A DNA stretch of 64,000 nt from Sphingomonas sp. BK580 (lineage in GTDB: Bacteria > Pseudomonadota > Alphaproteobacteria > Sphingomonadales > Sphingomonadaceae), in contig NZ_JACIAY010000002.1 in the NCBI RefSeq assembly GCF_014194975.1, positions 62,001 to 126,000 on the forward strand. Reading direction: 5' to 3'. This document shows, in pieces, positions 1 to 8,235 of the stretch. A program made the translations under genes and the position numbers. The notes beneath the pieces were generated by a model that saw nothing but the letters and a program-made list of their open reading frames with translations, was not told the origin of the DNA and searched no databases. The number at the start of each line of letters is the position of its first letter. Positions within the stretch are counted from its first letter, which is position 1.

Positions 1-188
1 TCGGGCAGCGGCTGGAAGTCGACGCCCAGCGCGCGCAGGTCGGCGAAGCACTGGCGCGTCTCGCGCGGGCTCGGTCCCTCGACCTCAGCGCGCGTGCTCG
101 GCAGGGCGGGGCGCTCCACCCGCCCGCAGCCGGCGAGCACGAGTGCCACGAGGAGGATGAGGGAAGTATGGTTACGCCACGACGCCAT
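1..188 (-). CDS. Extensin-like lipoprotein, N-terminal part (runs off the window edge)
   Basis: Only the first 62 codons are in the window. The reading frame opens with ATG at 186-188 and encodes a lipoprotein signal peptide: a basic start (MASWRNH), a hydrophobic stretch and the lipobox LAGC with Cys21. After a Pro/Arg-rich linker comes CFADLRALGVDFQPLP, which resembles the first conserved block of bacterial extensin-like C-terminal domain proteins (a Cys followed by a short helix and a GV.F..LP motif). A second extensin-like gene lies at 41.5-42.4 kb. Family assignment is from this single block, so it is moderately supported; the lipoprotein character is clear. Confidence 0.6.
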   Translation of the reverse strand, partial: MASWRNHTSLILLVALVLAGCGRVERPALPSTRAEVEGPSPRETRQCFADLRALGVDFQPLP

Positions 189-264
189 CGGCCCCGTGTA
201 ACGGCGGATCGCGCCGAGCTAAAGGCGACGACCGCTGTTACGCCTGATCCGCTGGCCGAACCGC

Positions 265-304
265 ACGCGCGACGATCATGCGGCTTGCCAGCGGCATCGC
301 GCGT
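265..304 (+). promoter_or_regulatory. Candidate structured leader of serC
   Basis: The 182-base gap before serC contains a perfect 8-base inverted pair ACGCGCGA (265-272) and TCGCGCGT (297-304) enclosing a second short pair ATGC (278-281) and GCAT (294-297). Alphaproteobacteria are known to carry a conserved serC RNA motif in this position, but I could not compare with its consensus. This is a candidate cis-regulatory RNA only. Confidence 0.28.
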
Positions 305-370
305 CTGTAGCGCGGTCGACGGGCCACGCGGTCCCAACGCCGCGCGTGCTCTCTGTAAGGAGAGTCAGAC

Positions 371-1525
371 ATGACTGATACGACCGCCGCCGACGCCACC
401 CTCGCGCCCGCGAAGCCCGCCACCCGGCCGGCGCGCCCGCATTTCTCGTCCGGCCCGTGCGCCAAGCCACCCGGCTACGATCCCGCCAAGCTCGCCACCG
501 ACGTGCTCGGCCGCTCGCACCGCTCGAAGCTGGGCAAGCAGCGGCTGCAATATGGCATCGACCTGATGCGCGAGCTGCTGAACCTGCCCGACACGCACCG
601 GATCGGCATCGTCCCCGGCTCCGACACCGGCGCTTACGAGATGGCGATGTGGACGATGCTGGGCGCGCGCCCGGTCACCGCGCTCGCCTGGGAGAGCTTC
701 GGCGAGGGCTGGGTGACCGACGCGGTCAAGCAGCTCAAGATCGATCCCACTGTGATCCGCGCCGACTACGGCCAGCTGCCCGACCTCGCGCAGGTCGACT
801 GGAGCCACGACGTGCTGTTCACCTGGAACGGCACCACCAGCGGCGTGCGCGTGCCCGACGGCGAGTGGATCCCCGCCGACCGCGAGGGCCTGAGCTTCGC
901 CGACGCCACCAGTGGCGTGTTCGCCTACGACCTGCCGTGGGACAAGATCGACGTCGCCACTTTCTCCTGGCAGAAGGTGCTGGGCGGCGAGGGCGCGCAC
1001 GGCGTGCTGATCCTCGGCCCGCGCGCGGTCGAGCGGCTGGAGAGCTACACCCCGGCCTGGCCGCTGCCGAAGGTCTTTCGCCTCGTCTCCAAGGGCAAGC
1101 TCACCGAGGGCGTGTTCAAGGGCGAGACGATCAACACGCCGTCGATGCTGGCGGTGGAGGACGCGATCTGGTCGCTCGAATGGGCCAAGTCGCTGGGGCA
1201 GGGCGGGCTGATCGCGCGCTCCGACGCCAACGCCGCCGCGCTCAACGCGATCGTCGCCGAGCGCGACTGGCTCGGGCATCTCGCCGCCGACCCGGCGTCG
1301 CGGTCGAAGACCAGCGTCTGCCTCACGGTCGACGCCGACGAGGCCGTCATCAAGAAGATGGTGTCGCTGCTCGAGGCGGAGCACGCCGCCTATGACATCG
1401 GCGGCTATCGCGACGCGCCCCCGGGGCTGCGCATCTGGTGCGGCGCGACCGTCGACACCGCCGACATCGAGGCGCTCGGTCCGTGGCTCGACTGGGCCTA
1501 CGCCACCGCCAAGGCGGCCGCCTAA
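371..1525 (+). CDS. serC: Phosphoserine aminotransferase
   Basis: This PLP-dependent class V aminotransferase makes 3-phosphoserine from 3-phosphohydroxypyruvate and glutamate, the second step of serine synthesis. The 384-residue protein begins with an Ala/Pro-rich extension and then the family start block PHFSSGPCAKPPGY. The PLP lysine is K202 in SWQKVLGGEGAHG. The length and the GSDTGAYEMAMW block fit the alphaproteobacterial SerC subfamily. The start is fixed by a strong ribosome binding site (AAGGAGAG, 357-364) six bases before ATG. serA follows 128 bases downstream on the same strand, separated by a palindromic repeat, so the two serine genes probably form one transcription unit. Confidence 0.95.
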   Translation: MTDTTAADATLAPAKPATRPARPHFSSGPCAKPPGYDPAKLATDVLGRSHRSKLGKQRLQYGIDLMRELLNLPDTHRIGIVPGSDTGAYEMAMWTMLGARPVTALAWESFGEGWVTDAVKQLKIDPTVIRADYGQLPDLAQVDWSHDVLFTWNGTTSGVRVPDGEWIPADREGLSFADATSGVFAYDLPWDKIDVATFSWQKVLGGEGAHGVLILGPRAVERLESYTPAWPLPKVFRLVSKGKLTEGVFKGETINTPSMLAVEDAIWSLEWAKSLGQGGLIARSDANAAALNAIVAERDWLGHLAADPASRSKTSVCLTVDADEAVIKKMVSLLEAEHAAYDIGGYRDAPPGLRIWCGATVDTADIEALGPWLDWAYATAKAAA

Positions 1526-1537
1526 CTCACCCCCATC

Positions 1538-1632
1538 CGTCATCCCCGCGTAGGCGGGGATCCAGACACGCAGGTCGTCGAGTGAGTCGCATCGTCAGCG
1601 GCTCTGGATCCCCGCCTCCGCGGGGATGACGG
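1538..1632. repeat. REP-like palindromic element between serC and serA
   Basis: Two inverted arms, 1538-1565 and 1604-1632, both read CGTCATCCCCGC..GGCGGGGATCCAG on their own strands and each arm is itself a small hairpin. The 38 bases between them are not conserved in other copies of the window. Related pairs with arms CGTCATCCCGG..CCGGGATCC lie at 6665-6760 and, degraded, at 47955-48050. It looks like a dispersed sphingomonad REP doublet rather than an insertion sequence, because it holds no reading frame. Confidence 0.75.
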
Positions 1633-1653
1633 CCGAAATCGAAAGGCACTGCA

Positions 1654-3231
1654 ATGCCCAAGGTACTCATTTCCGATAAGATGGACCCGCGCGCCGCCGA
1701 GATCTTCCGCGAGCGCGGCGTCGAGGTGGACGAGATCACCGGCAAGACCCCGGACGAGCTCAAGGCGATCATCGGCCAGTATGACGGGCTCGCGATTCGC
1801 AGCTCGACCAAGGTCACCAAGGACATCCTCGAGCACGCCACCAACCTCAAGGTGGTCGGCCGCGCCGGCATCGGCGTCGACAACGTCGACATTCCCGCCG
1901 CCTCTGCCAAGGGCGTGGTGGTGATGAACACGCCCTTCGGCAACTCGATCACCACCGCCGAGCACGCCATCGCGCTGATGTTCGCGCTCGCGCGCCAGCT
2001 GCCCGAGGCCGACGCCTCGACCCAGGCGGGCAAGTGGGAGAAGAACCGCTTCATGGGCGTCGAGGTCACCGGCAAGACGCTGGGGCTGATCGGCGCGGGC
2101 AACATCGGGTCGATCGTCGCCGACCGCGCGCTCGGGCTGAAGATGAAGGTGGTCGCCTTCGACCCGTTCCTCACCGAGGAGCGCGCGGTCGAGCTGGGCG
2201 TGACCAAGGTGACGCTCGACGAGCTGCTCGCGCGCGCCGACTTCATCACGCTGCACACGCCGCTGACCGACCAGACGCGCAACATCCTCTCGGCCGAGAA
2301 CCTCGCCAAGACCAAGAAGGGCGTGCGCATCGTCAACTGCGCGCGCGGCGGCCTGATCGACGAGGCGGCGCTCAAGGCGGGGCTCGACTCAGGCCATATC
2401 GCCGGCGCCGCGCTCGACGTGTTCGTGACCGAGCCCGCCAAAGACAGCCCGCTCTTCGGCACGCCCAATTTCGTCTCGACCCCGCACCTCGGCGCGTCGA
2501 CGACGGAGGCGCAGGTCAACGTCGCGATCCAGGTGGCCGAGCAGATGGCGGACTATCTCGTCTCGGGCGGCGTCACCAACGCGCTCAACGTGCCGAGCCT
2601 CTCCGCCGAGGAGGCGCCCAAGCTGCGCCCGTACATGGGGCTGGCGGAGAAGCTCGGCTCGCTCGTCGGCCAGCTCGCGACGGGCGCCATCGACCGCGTC
2701 TCGATCCACCGCGAGGGCGCGGCGGCGGACCTCAACCCCAAGCCGCTCACCAGCGCGGTGCTCACCGGCTTCCTGCGCCAGCAGACCGACACGGTGAACA
2801 TGGTCAACGCGCCGGTGCTGGCGCGCGACCGCGGCATGGAGGTGCGCGAGATCCGCACCGAGCGCGAGGGCGACTATCACACGCTGCTGCGCGTCGCGGT
2901 GCGCACCGCCGACGGCGAGCGCTCGGTGGCGGGGACGCTGTTTGGTGACTCGGCGCCGCGCCTCGTCGAGCTGTTCGGGATCAAGGTCGAGGCCGATCTC
3001 ACCGGCGCGATGCTCTACGTCGTCAACGAGGACGCGCCGGGCTTCATCGGCCGCATCGGTACGCTGCTGGGCGAGGCGGGCGTCAACATCGGCACCTTCC
3101 ATCTCGGGCGGCGCCAGGCGGGTGGCGAGGCGGTGCTGCTGCTCTCGGTCGACCAGCCGGTCGACGCCGAGCTGCTCGCGCGCGTCAAGGCGCTGCCGGG
3201 CGTGAAGACCGCGATGGGGCTGGCGTTCTGA
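1654..3231 (+). CDS. serA: D-3-phosphoglycerate dehydrogenase
   Basis: Catalyses the first committed step of serine synthesis, oxidation of 3-phosphoglycerate with NAD. The 525-residue protein is the long SerA form: substrate and NAD-binding domains at about 1-310 with the Rossmann motif GAGNIG at 147-152, the catalytic Arg in NCARGGLID, the Glu in VTEPAKDSP and the His in STPHLGAST; an intervening domain at about 320-450; and a C-terminal ACT domain at about 450-525 (LYVVNEDAPGFIGRIGTLL) that in this family binds serine for feedback control. The start ATG fits the family N-terminus PKVLISDKMD. It sits directly behind the palindrome that follows serC. Confidence 0.96.
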   Translation: MPKVLISDKMDPRAAEIFRERGVEVDEITGKTPDELKAIIGQYDGLAIRSSTKVTKDILEHATNLKVVGRAGIGVDNVDIPAASAKGVVVMNTPFGNSITTAEHAIALMFALARQLPEADASTQAGKWEKNRFMGVEVTGKTLGLIGAGNIGSIVADRALGLKMKVVAFDPFLTEERAVELGVTKVTLDELLARADFITLHTPLTDQTRNILSAENLAKTKKGVRIVNCARGGLIDEAALKAGLDSGHIAGAALDVFVTEPAKDSPLFGTPNFVSTPHLGASTTEAQVNVAIQVAEQMADYLVSGGVTNALNVPSLSAEEAPKLRPYMGLAEKLGSLVGQLATGAIDRVSIHREGAAADLNPKPLTSAVLTGFLRQQTDTVNMVNAPVLARDRGMEVREIRTEREGDYHTLLRVAVRTADGERSVAGTLFGDSAPRLVELFGIKVEADLTGAMLYVVNEDAPGFIGRIGTLLGEAGVNIGTFHLGRRQAGGEAVLLLSVDQPVDAELLARVKALPGVKTAMGLAF

Positions 3232-3269
3232 GCGGGAGGTGAGGGCGCACGGGTCCTGATAGCGCGTAG

Positions 3270-3364
3270 ATCCTCCCCGGCACGGGGAGGGGAACGCTCG
3301 CCGAAGGCGAGTGGTGGAGGGGTTCTTCCCGCAGCGCAGCGCCTGCGGAACTTCCCCTCCACCA
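3270..3364. repeat. Nested palindromes between serA and hisD
   Basis: The 234-base gap between the convergent serA and hisD genes holds a short hairpin CTCCCCGGCACGGGGAG (about 3272-3289) and a larger inverted pair TGGTGGAGGGG (3312-3322) and CCCCTCCACCA (3354-3364) with inner pairing GTTC..GAAC and CGCAG..CTGCG. No U-run follows, so it is not a textbook terminator, but its position between convergent genes would let it stop transcription from both sides. Confidence 0.55.
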
Positions 3365-3465
3365 TGCTGCGCATGGTCCCACCCCCGTACCGGAACGGAT
3401 CGTCTCACTCGGCCGACTCGTCTTACTCAGCCGGCACCCTCTTCCCGAACGCGGGCAGGAGCATC

Positions 3466-4761
3466 TCACCGGTTCGTCCGGATTCGCAGCGCCACCGACT
3501 GCGCGTGCGCCGGCAGCCCCTCCGCGCGCGCCAGCGCGATCGTCGCCGGCCCCAACTCGTTGAGCGCGCTCTCGTCGAGCTGGAGGAAGCTGGTGCGCTT
3601 CATGAAGTCGGTCACGCCCAGCCCGCTGGCGAAGCGCGCGCGGCGCCCCGTCGGCAGCACGTGGTTCGGCCCCGCGACATAGTCGCCGATCGCCTCGGGC
3701 GTGTGCCGCCCGAGGAAGGCCGAGCCGGCGTGGCGCAGCAGGTCGAACAGGGCGCGCGGGTCGTCGCAGGCGAGCTCGACGTGCTCGGGCGCGAGCCGGT
3801 CGACCAGCGGCATCGCCTCGGCCAGCGTCGGCACGACCACGATCGCGCCATTGTCCTCCCAGGCGACGCGCGCCACCGCCTCGGTCGGCAGCGCGCCGAG
3901 CTGGCGCTCGACCGCCTGCGCGACGCGCTCGGCGAGGACGCCGTCGTCGGTGAACAGGATCGACTGGGTGGTGGTGTCGTGCTCGGCCTGGCTGAGCAGA
4001 TCGGCCGCGATCCACTCGGGGTCGTTGGCGCCGTCGGCGACGACGACGATCTCGCTCGGCCCCGCCACCATGTCGATGCCGACGACGCCATAGACCTGGC
4101 GCTTGGCCTCGGCGACCCAGGCGTTGCCCGGCCCGGTGACGACGTCGACCCGCGCGATCCGCTCGGTGCCATAGGCGAGCGCGGCGATCGCCTGCGCGCC
4201 GCCGACGCGCCACACCTCGTCCGCGCCGGCGAGATGCGCCGCGGCGAGCACCAGCGGGTTGATCGCCCCGTCGGGGGTGGGTGTCACCACCACCAGCCGC
4301 TCCACGCCCGCCACCTTGGCGGGGATCGCGTTCATCAGCAGCGTCGAGGGGTAAGCCGCGCGACCGCCCGGCACGTACACCCCCGCGGCGTCGACCGCGC
4401 GCCAGCGCGCGCCGAGCCGCACGCCCGCGGCGTCGGTGAAGTCGGTGTCGGTCGGCCGCTGCCTCTCGTGATAGGCGCGGATGCGCGCGGCGGCGAGTTC
4501 GAGCGCGGCGCGCAGCTCGGGCTCCAGTGCCTCGAACGCCGCGGCGCAGGCGGCGCGGTCGACGCGCCAGCCGGTCTGGTCGAGATCGTGGCGGTCGAGC
4601 TTCTGCGTGAAGGCGTGGAGCGCGGCGTCGCCCCCGTCGCGCACGCTGCGGACGATCGTGGCGACGTCGCGCGCGACGTCCACCGCCGTCTCGCGGCGCG
4701 CGTCGACCAGCGCGTCGAAGCGCGCGGCGAAGTCGCCGTCGCGTGTGTCGAGCCGGATCAT
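3466..4761 (-). CDS. hisD: Histidinol dehydrogenase
   Basis: Performs the last two oxidations of histidine synthesis, histidinol to histidine with NAD and a zinc ion. The frame gives 431 residues starting [19 protein letters not shown], the normal family length and beginning. Visible signature blocks are [21 protein letters not shown], the NAD-site region [19 protein letters not shown] with DMVAGPSE, and the catalytic Glu-His pair in LAPEHVEL. The ATG overlaps the stop of hisG by four bases (ATGA), so the two genes are translationally coupled. The open frame continues far upstream antisense to other genes, but family alignment and the overlap set the start here. Confidence 0.96.
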   Translation of the reverse strand: MIRLDTRDGDFAARFDALVDARRETAVDVARDVATIVRSVRDGGDAALHAFTQKLDRHDLDQTGWRVDRAACAAAFEALEPELRAALELAAARIRAYHERQRPTDTDFTDAAGVRLGARWRAVDAAGVYVPGGRAAYPSTLLMNAIPAKVAGVERLVVVTPTPDGAINPLVLAAAHLAGADEVWRVGGAQAIAALAYGTERIARVDVVTGPGNAWVAEAKRQVYGVVGIDMVAGPSEIVVVADGANDPEWIAADLLSQAEHDTTTQSILFTDDGVLAERVAQAVERQLGALPTEAVARVAWEDNGAIVVVPTLAEAMPLVDRLAPEHVELACDDPRALFDLLRHAGSAFLGRHTPEAIGDYVAGPNHVLPTGRRARFASGLGVTDFMKRTSFLQLDESALNELGPATIALARAEGLPAHAQSVALRIRTNR

Positions 4762-5432
4762 GCCGCTTTCTTCCCCACCGCGGCGCGGAACGCCTCCACC
4801 AGCGGGAAGACGTGCGCGCGCGTCTTCATCGCGGCGCGGTTCACCACCAGCCGTGCCGACACCGCCATGATCGGCTCGACCTCGACAAGGCCGTTCTCCT
4901 TGAGCGTCCGCCCCGAGGAGACGAGGTCGACGATCCGCGCCGCGAGCCCGAGCGTCGGCGCGAGCTCCATCGCGCCGTTGAGCTTGATACACTCGGCCTG
5001 GACGCCGCGGCGGGCGAAATGCTGCGCGGTGACGTGGGGGTATTTGGTCGCGACGCGGACGTGGCTCCAGCCGCGCGGGTCGTCGCGCGCGGCCAGCTCG
5101 GCCGGCTCGGCGACCGAGAGGCGGCAGTGGCCGATGTCGAGGTCGACCGGCGCGTACAGCTCGGGATAGTCGAACTCGGCGAGCACGTCCGAGCCGACGA
5201 TGCCGAGCTGCGCGGCGCCATGCGCGACGAAGGTGGCGACGTCGAAGGCGCGGACGCGGATCAGCTCTATGCTCGGATCGGCGGTGCGGAAGCGCAGCGC
5301 GCGGCTGCTCTCGTCGCCGAAGGCGGGCTCGGGCACGATCCCGGCGGCGGCGAGCAGCGGCAGCGCCTCGCCGAGGATGCGGCCCTTGGGCACCGCGATG
5401 ACGATCGGCTCGGGAGCGGACGGCTGAGACAT
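4758..5432 (-). CDS. hisG: ATP phosphoribosyltransferase catalytic subunit, short form
   Basis: First enzyme of histidine synthesis, joining ATP and PRPP. The protein has 224 residues and ends just after the catalytic domains: [16 protein letters not shown] near the start, the LGIVGSDVL block, and the PRPP loop in [14 protein letters not shown] near residues 170-185. The C-terminal ACT-like regulatory domain of long HisG is missing, so this is the HisG-S type, which in known systems works only with the HisRS-like partner HisZ. No hisZ lies in this window. It is the first gene of the hisG-hisD pair and is divergent from the DUF2332 gene only 58 bases away. Confidence 0.95.
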   Translation of the reverse strand: MSQPSAPEPIVIAVPKGRILGEALPLLAAAGIVPEPAFGDESSRALRFRTADPSIELIRVRAFDVATFVAHGAAQLGIVGSDVLAEFDYPELYAPVDLDIGHCRLSVAEPAELAARDDPRGWSHVRVATKYPHVTAQHFARRGVQAECIKLNGAMELAPTLGLAARIVDLVSSGRTLKENGLVEVEPIMAVSARLVVNRAAMKTRAHVFPLVEAFRAAVGKKAA

Positions 5433-5490
5433 GGCGGGGCTTTACGGCGGCACCCGCGCGGGAGCAACGGGCAGGCAGGAGGAAGCGACG

Positions 5491-6591
5491 ATGAGCGAAG
5501 CCGCGGTGCGCGAGGCGTTCCGGATCCAGGCCTTCTACTGCGCGCGCATGGACGCGCCGATCTACGCGCGGCTGTGCGAGGTGATCGCCGACCGGCTCGC
5601 GCGCGACGGTGAGGTGGCGCGGCGCGTGCTCGACTGGCCGGGCGAGCCCACGCGCGACGCGCTGCCGCTCCGGCTGATCGGCGGGCTGCACGCGCTGGTG
5701 CTCGACGGTGCCGACGACGCGCTGGCGGCGGTCTTCGCCGGCGCGGTGATCGCCCCCGACGCGATCGCCGCGGTGCTCGCCGCGACGCTGGAGCGCCACG
5801 CCGCGCGGCTGCTGCCGTATCTCGACGGGCCGCCGCAGACCAACGAGCCCGGGCGCGCGGCGGCGCTGATGGTCGGGCTGATCGCGGTGGCGCGGCGGCT
5901 CGGGCCGCGGCTGGAGACGCTGGAGATCGGTGCGAGCGCCGGGCTCAACCTGCTGATCGACCGCTATCGTTTCGATCTTGGCGGGACGTTGGTCGGCCCC
6001 GCCGACGCGCCGCTGACGCTCCGTCCCGCGTGGCGCGGCGAGCCGCCAGCGAAGGTGGCGCTCGACATCGTCGCGACCCGCGGCTGCGACGTCGCCCCGC
6101 TCGACGCGCGCGACCCGGCGCAGGCGCGGCGGCTCGAATCCTACGTGTGGCCGGAGGCGCCCGAGCGGCTCGAGCGGCTGCGCACGGCGGTGACGATGGT
6201 GCGCGCGCACGGCGTCGCGCTCGACCGCGCCGACGCCGCCGACTGGCTCGAGGCACGACTGGCCGAGCCGCAGACGGCGGGCTTGACCCGCGTGCTGCTC
6301 CACTCGGTGGTGTGGCAATATCTGCCCGCCGAGAGCGCCGACCGCGTCCGCGCGGCGATGGCCGCGGCGGGCGCGCGCGCGACCCCTGAGCGTCCGCTCG
6401 CCTGGGTGATGATGGAGCCGGACCGCGCGAGCGCACGCCAGCTGGTGCGCGTGCGCACCTGGCCGGACGATCGCGGGTGGGAGACGGTGGCGAGCGCGCA
6501 CGCGCATGCGGCGTGGGTCGCGCCGGGCGCGCCGGCGGAGGAGGGGCCGGGGATCACGCTGCCCGACGCGGCGCTGAGCGAGCCGCGGTGA
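5491..6591 (+). CDS. DUF2332 family protein
   Basis: A 366-residue cytosolic protein of the uncharacterised DUF2332 family. The typical pieces are the N-terminal helix region FRIQAFYCARMDAPIYARLCEVIA, the central block TNEPGRAAALMVGLIAVARR, and the glycine-rich motif LEIGASAGLNLLIDRYRFD at about residues 145-163, which looks like a Rossmann/methyltransferase SAM-binding turn. No activity is established for the family. The open frame reaches back to 5431, but the ATG at 5491 is preceded by AGGAGGAAG with good spacing and matches the family start. It is divergent from hisG. Confidence 0.85.
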   Translation: MSEAAVREAFRIQAFYCARMDAPIYARLCEVIADRLARDGEVARRVLDWPGEPTRDALPLRLIGGLHALVLDGADDALAAVFAGAVIAPDAIAAVLAATLERHAARLLPYLDGPPQTNEPGRAAALMVGLIAVARRLGPRLETLEIGASAGLNLLIDRYRFDLGGTLVGPADAPLTLRPAWRGEPPAKVALDIVATRGCDVAPLDARDPAQARRLESYVWPEAPERLERLRTAVTMVRAHGVALDRADAADWLEARLAEPQTAGLTRVLLHSVVWQYLPAESADRVRAAMAAAGARATPERPLAWVMMEPDRASARQLVRVRTWPDDRGWETVASAHAHAAWVAPGAPAEEGPGITLPDAALSEPR

Positions 6592-6664
6592 GCGGAGGTC
6601 CTTGGTCAGTCGGGCGCCCTTGATTCCCATGATCGACCAGCGAACTTGATCCGCAACCTTTTAC

Positions 6665-6760
6665 CGTCATCCCGGCCTTGAGCCGGGATCCATGCTTCGG
6701 CGAGATCATCGGCGTGGGTGTACGCGGGACGATGGATCCCGGGTCGAGCCCGGGATGACG
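6665..6760. repeat. REP-like palindrome, GTCATCCCGG type
   Basis: Arms at 6665-6693 (CGTCATCCCGGCCTTGAG..) and 6732-6760 (..GAGCCCGGGATGACG) are near-perfect inverted copies, each able to form its own hairpin. The arrangement matches the element between serC and serA. Confidence 0.75.
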
Positions 6761-6868
6761 TTGGTGAAGGGCGGCCGCGTTCGAGATGCGGCGCCTTTTC
6801 CGCGGGGAGTCGTCGGCTGGCGAGACTCAGCCAACTCGCCCTGGAGTCCGTTCCACGCAAGCCGAACC

Positions 6869-6946
6869 GTGCTCCCGCGCACGCGGGAGCCCAGAACGGC
6901 AGGCGGCCGTGTTGGTGGCTCTGGGCTCCGGCGTTCGCCGGAGCAC
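6869..6946. repeat. REP-like palindrome, GTGCTCC type
   Basis: Arms 6869-6894 and 6921-6946 read GTGCTCC-palindrome-GGAGCCCAG inward from both ends, with an unrelated 26-base centre. The same layout occurs at 8099-8190 and inside glyS at 17266-17339, so these form a second repeat family in the window. Confidence 0.75.
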
Positions 6947-6976
6947 GCTGGCGGCATAGATGAGGTGGATCAGACG

Positions 6977-8020
6977 CTACCGCAGCCGTCGCGCGTCGAT
7001 CGCGACGTGGCGGATGCGCACGCGGTTCCACGTGTAGGTCACGTGCACCAGCCCGTCGCGCGCCTGGATCACCGCCGGATAGGCATAGCCGTCCGGCCGG
7101 GGCTCACGCTCCAGCGTCAGCACCTTGCGCCAGCGCACCCCGTCGTCGGACAGCGCCACCGCGAGCGGCCAGCGCGGGCCGGTATCGCTGCCGGGTCGGT
7201 TGGTGCTGTCGTTGTAGACCAGCAGCTGGCGCCCGTCGGCCAGCGTCACCGCGTCGGTCCCTGCGTTGGGATTAGGTAGCGCGAGCGCGGTCAGTGGCGA
7301 CCAGTGCCGCCCCGCGTCGCGTGACCAGCTCTGCGCGAGCACGCCCTGCCGCGTGCGTGCCACCGCCAGCAGCCGCCCGTCGCGCAGCGTCATCAGGCTC
7401 GGCTGGATCGCCTCTAGCCCGCGCGGTGAGGCGATCGCGGGCAGCGCGTGCCACGTCCGCCCGCGGTCGGTGGAGCGCTCGACCAGCGCGTACCAGCGGT
7501 TGTGCGCGGGGCTGCCGACCTCGCGGCTCGACGGCGCGAGCCACGCGCCGTCGGGTGCCACGATCGGCTTGTTCTTGATCGGGCCGAGCACGCCGGCGGG
7601 CAGCCGGCGCGGCGCGCCCCAGTGGCGCCCGCCGTCGCGCGACTCGATCACCATGCCCCACCAGTCACGCGGGTTCGGCCCGACCTTGTAGAAGAGCTGG
7701 AGCGGAGCACCCGCGGGCTGGAACAGCACCGGATTCCACGTCGGCTGACCGTCGCCCGCGGCGACCGCGCGCGCTTTGTCCCAGCCCGCGGCGGTGCGGC
7801 GCGCGAACCAGACGCGGACGTCGCCGCGCCCCTCGCCGCTGCCGCCGAACCACGCCGCGGCGAGCGCGCCGTCGGCGAGCTGGACGATCGTGGAGGCATG
7901 CGCCTGCGGGTAGGACGGGGTGGGGTCGACGAACTCGCTGGCGACGATCGCGGAGGGGGCGGTCGCGGCGAGCGTGGGCGCGGTGACGAGCGCGAGCGCG
8001 AGCGCGCGGGGAAGAGTCAT
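6977..8020 (-). CDS. Secreted sialidase-like (BNR repeat) protein
   Basis: A 347-residue exported protein predicted to fold as a six-bladed beta-propeller of the sialidase superfamily. The ATG at 8018-8020 begins a signal peptide (MTLPRALALALVTAPTLAA). Asp-box motifs (S.D.G..W) are visible as SRDGGRHWGAP, STDRGRTWHAL and SRDAGRHWSPL, and the C-terminal block QARDGLVHVTYTWNR is typical of BNR_2 proteins annotated exo-alpha-sialidase. In environmental bacteria such proteins often act on plant or bacterial glycans other than sialic acid, so substrate is open. The longer frame upstream to 8191 crosses a repeat and is not needed. Confidence 0.75.
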   Translation of the reverse strand: MTLPRALALALVTAPTLAATAPSAIVASEFVDPTPSYPQAHASTIVQLADGALAAAWFGGSGEGRGDVRVWFARRTAAGWDKARAVAAGDGQPTWNPVLFQPAGAPLQLFYKVGPNPRDWWGMVIESRDGGRHWGAPRRLPAGVLGPIKNKPIVAPDGAWLAPSSREVGSPAHNRWYALVERSTDRGRTWHALPAIASPRGLEAIQPSLMTLRDGRLLAVARTRQGVLAQSWSRDAGRHWSPLTALALPNPNAGTDAVTLADGRQLLVYNDSTNRPGSDTGPRWPLAVALSDDGVRWRKVLTLEREPRPDGYAYPAVIQARDGLVHVTYTWNRVRIRHVAIDARRLR

Positions 8021-8098
8021 GGCGTCGCCTCGGTGAGGGAGATGCCGGGTGTAGGCGGCGAGGACGACGGCGTCATGCCGAACCTGCGCGTCCACTAT

Positions 8099-8190
8099 TG
8101 CTCCCCGGCACAGGCCGGAGCCCAGTTGGGGAACGGCAGTGGATCTTACGAGAGTTGTCGCAACTGGGCCCCGGCCTGCGCCGGGGAACA
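8099..8190. repeat. REP-like palindrome, GTGCTCC-related
   Basis: Arms 8099-8128 and 8161-8190 both read TGCTCCCCGG..CCGGAGCCCAGTTG or its close variant inward. It lies between the sialidase-like gene and the 3' end of the helicase gene, immediately upstream of the former, so it may sit in the sialidase 5' leader. Confidence 0.7.
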
Positions 8191-8235
8191 CTGCACGCGA
8201 AGCGCTCCTGCGCCTCCCCGCGCGCCCTTACCCTC

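Larger units (their letters stand above)
6592..6976. other. 385-base gene-free stretch filled by two palindromic repeats
   Basis: The gap lies between the convergent DUF2332 and sialidase-like genes. Nearly half of it is made of two inverted-repeat elements of different families (6665-6760 and 6869-6946). I see no convincing reading frame, tRNA or promoter in the rest. Confidence 0.7.

Noticed and set aside
3466..6630. One 1054-codon open frame on the minus strand
   Set aside because: Only the part 3466-4761 has hisD similarity. The rest is Arg/Ala-rich antisense sequence over hisG and DUF2332, typical of high-GC shadow frames.
6592..6976. Inverted repeats as ends of an insertion sequence
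   Set aside because: The inverted pairs are under 100 bases apart and enclose no reading frame; several copies share the arm sequence only, as in REP doublets.
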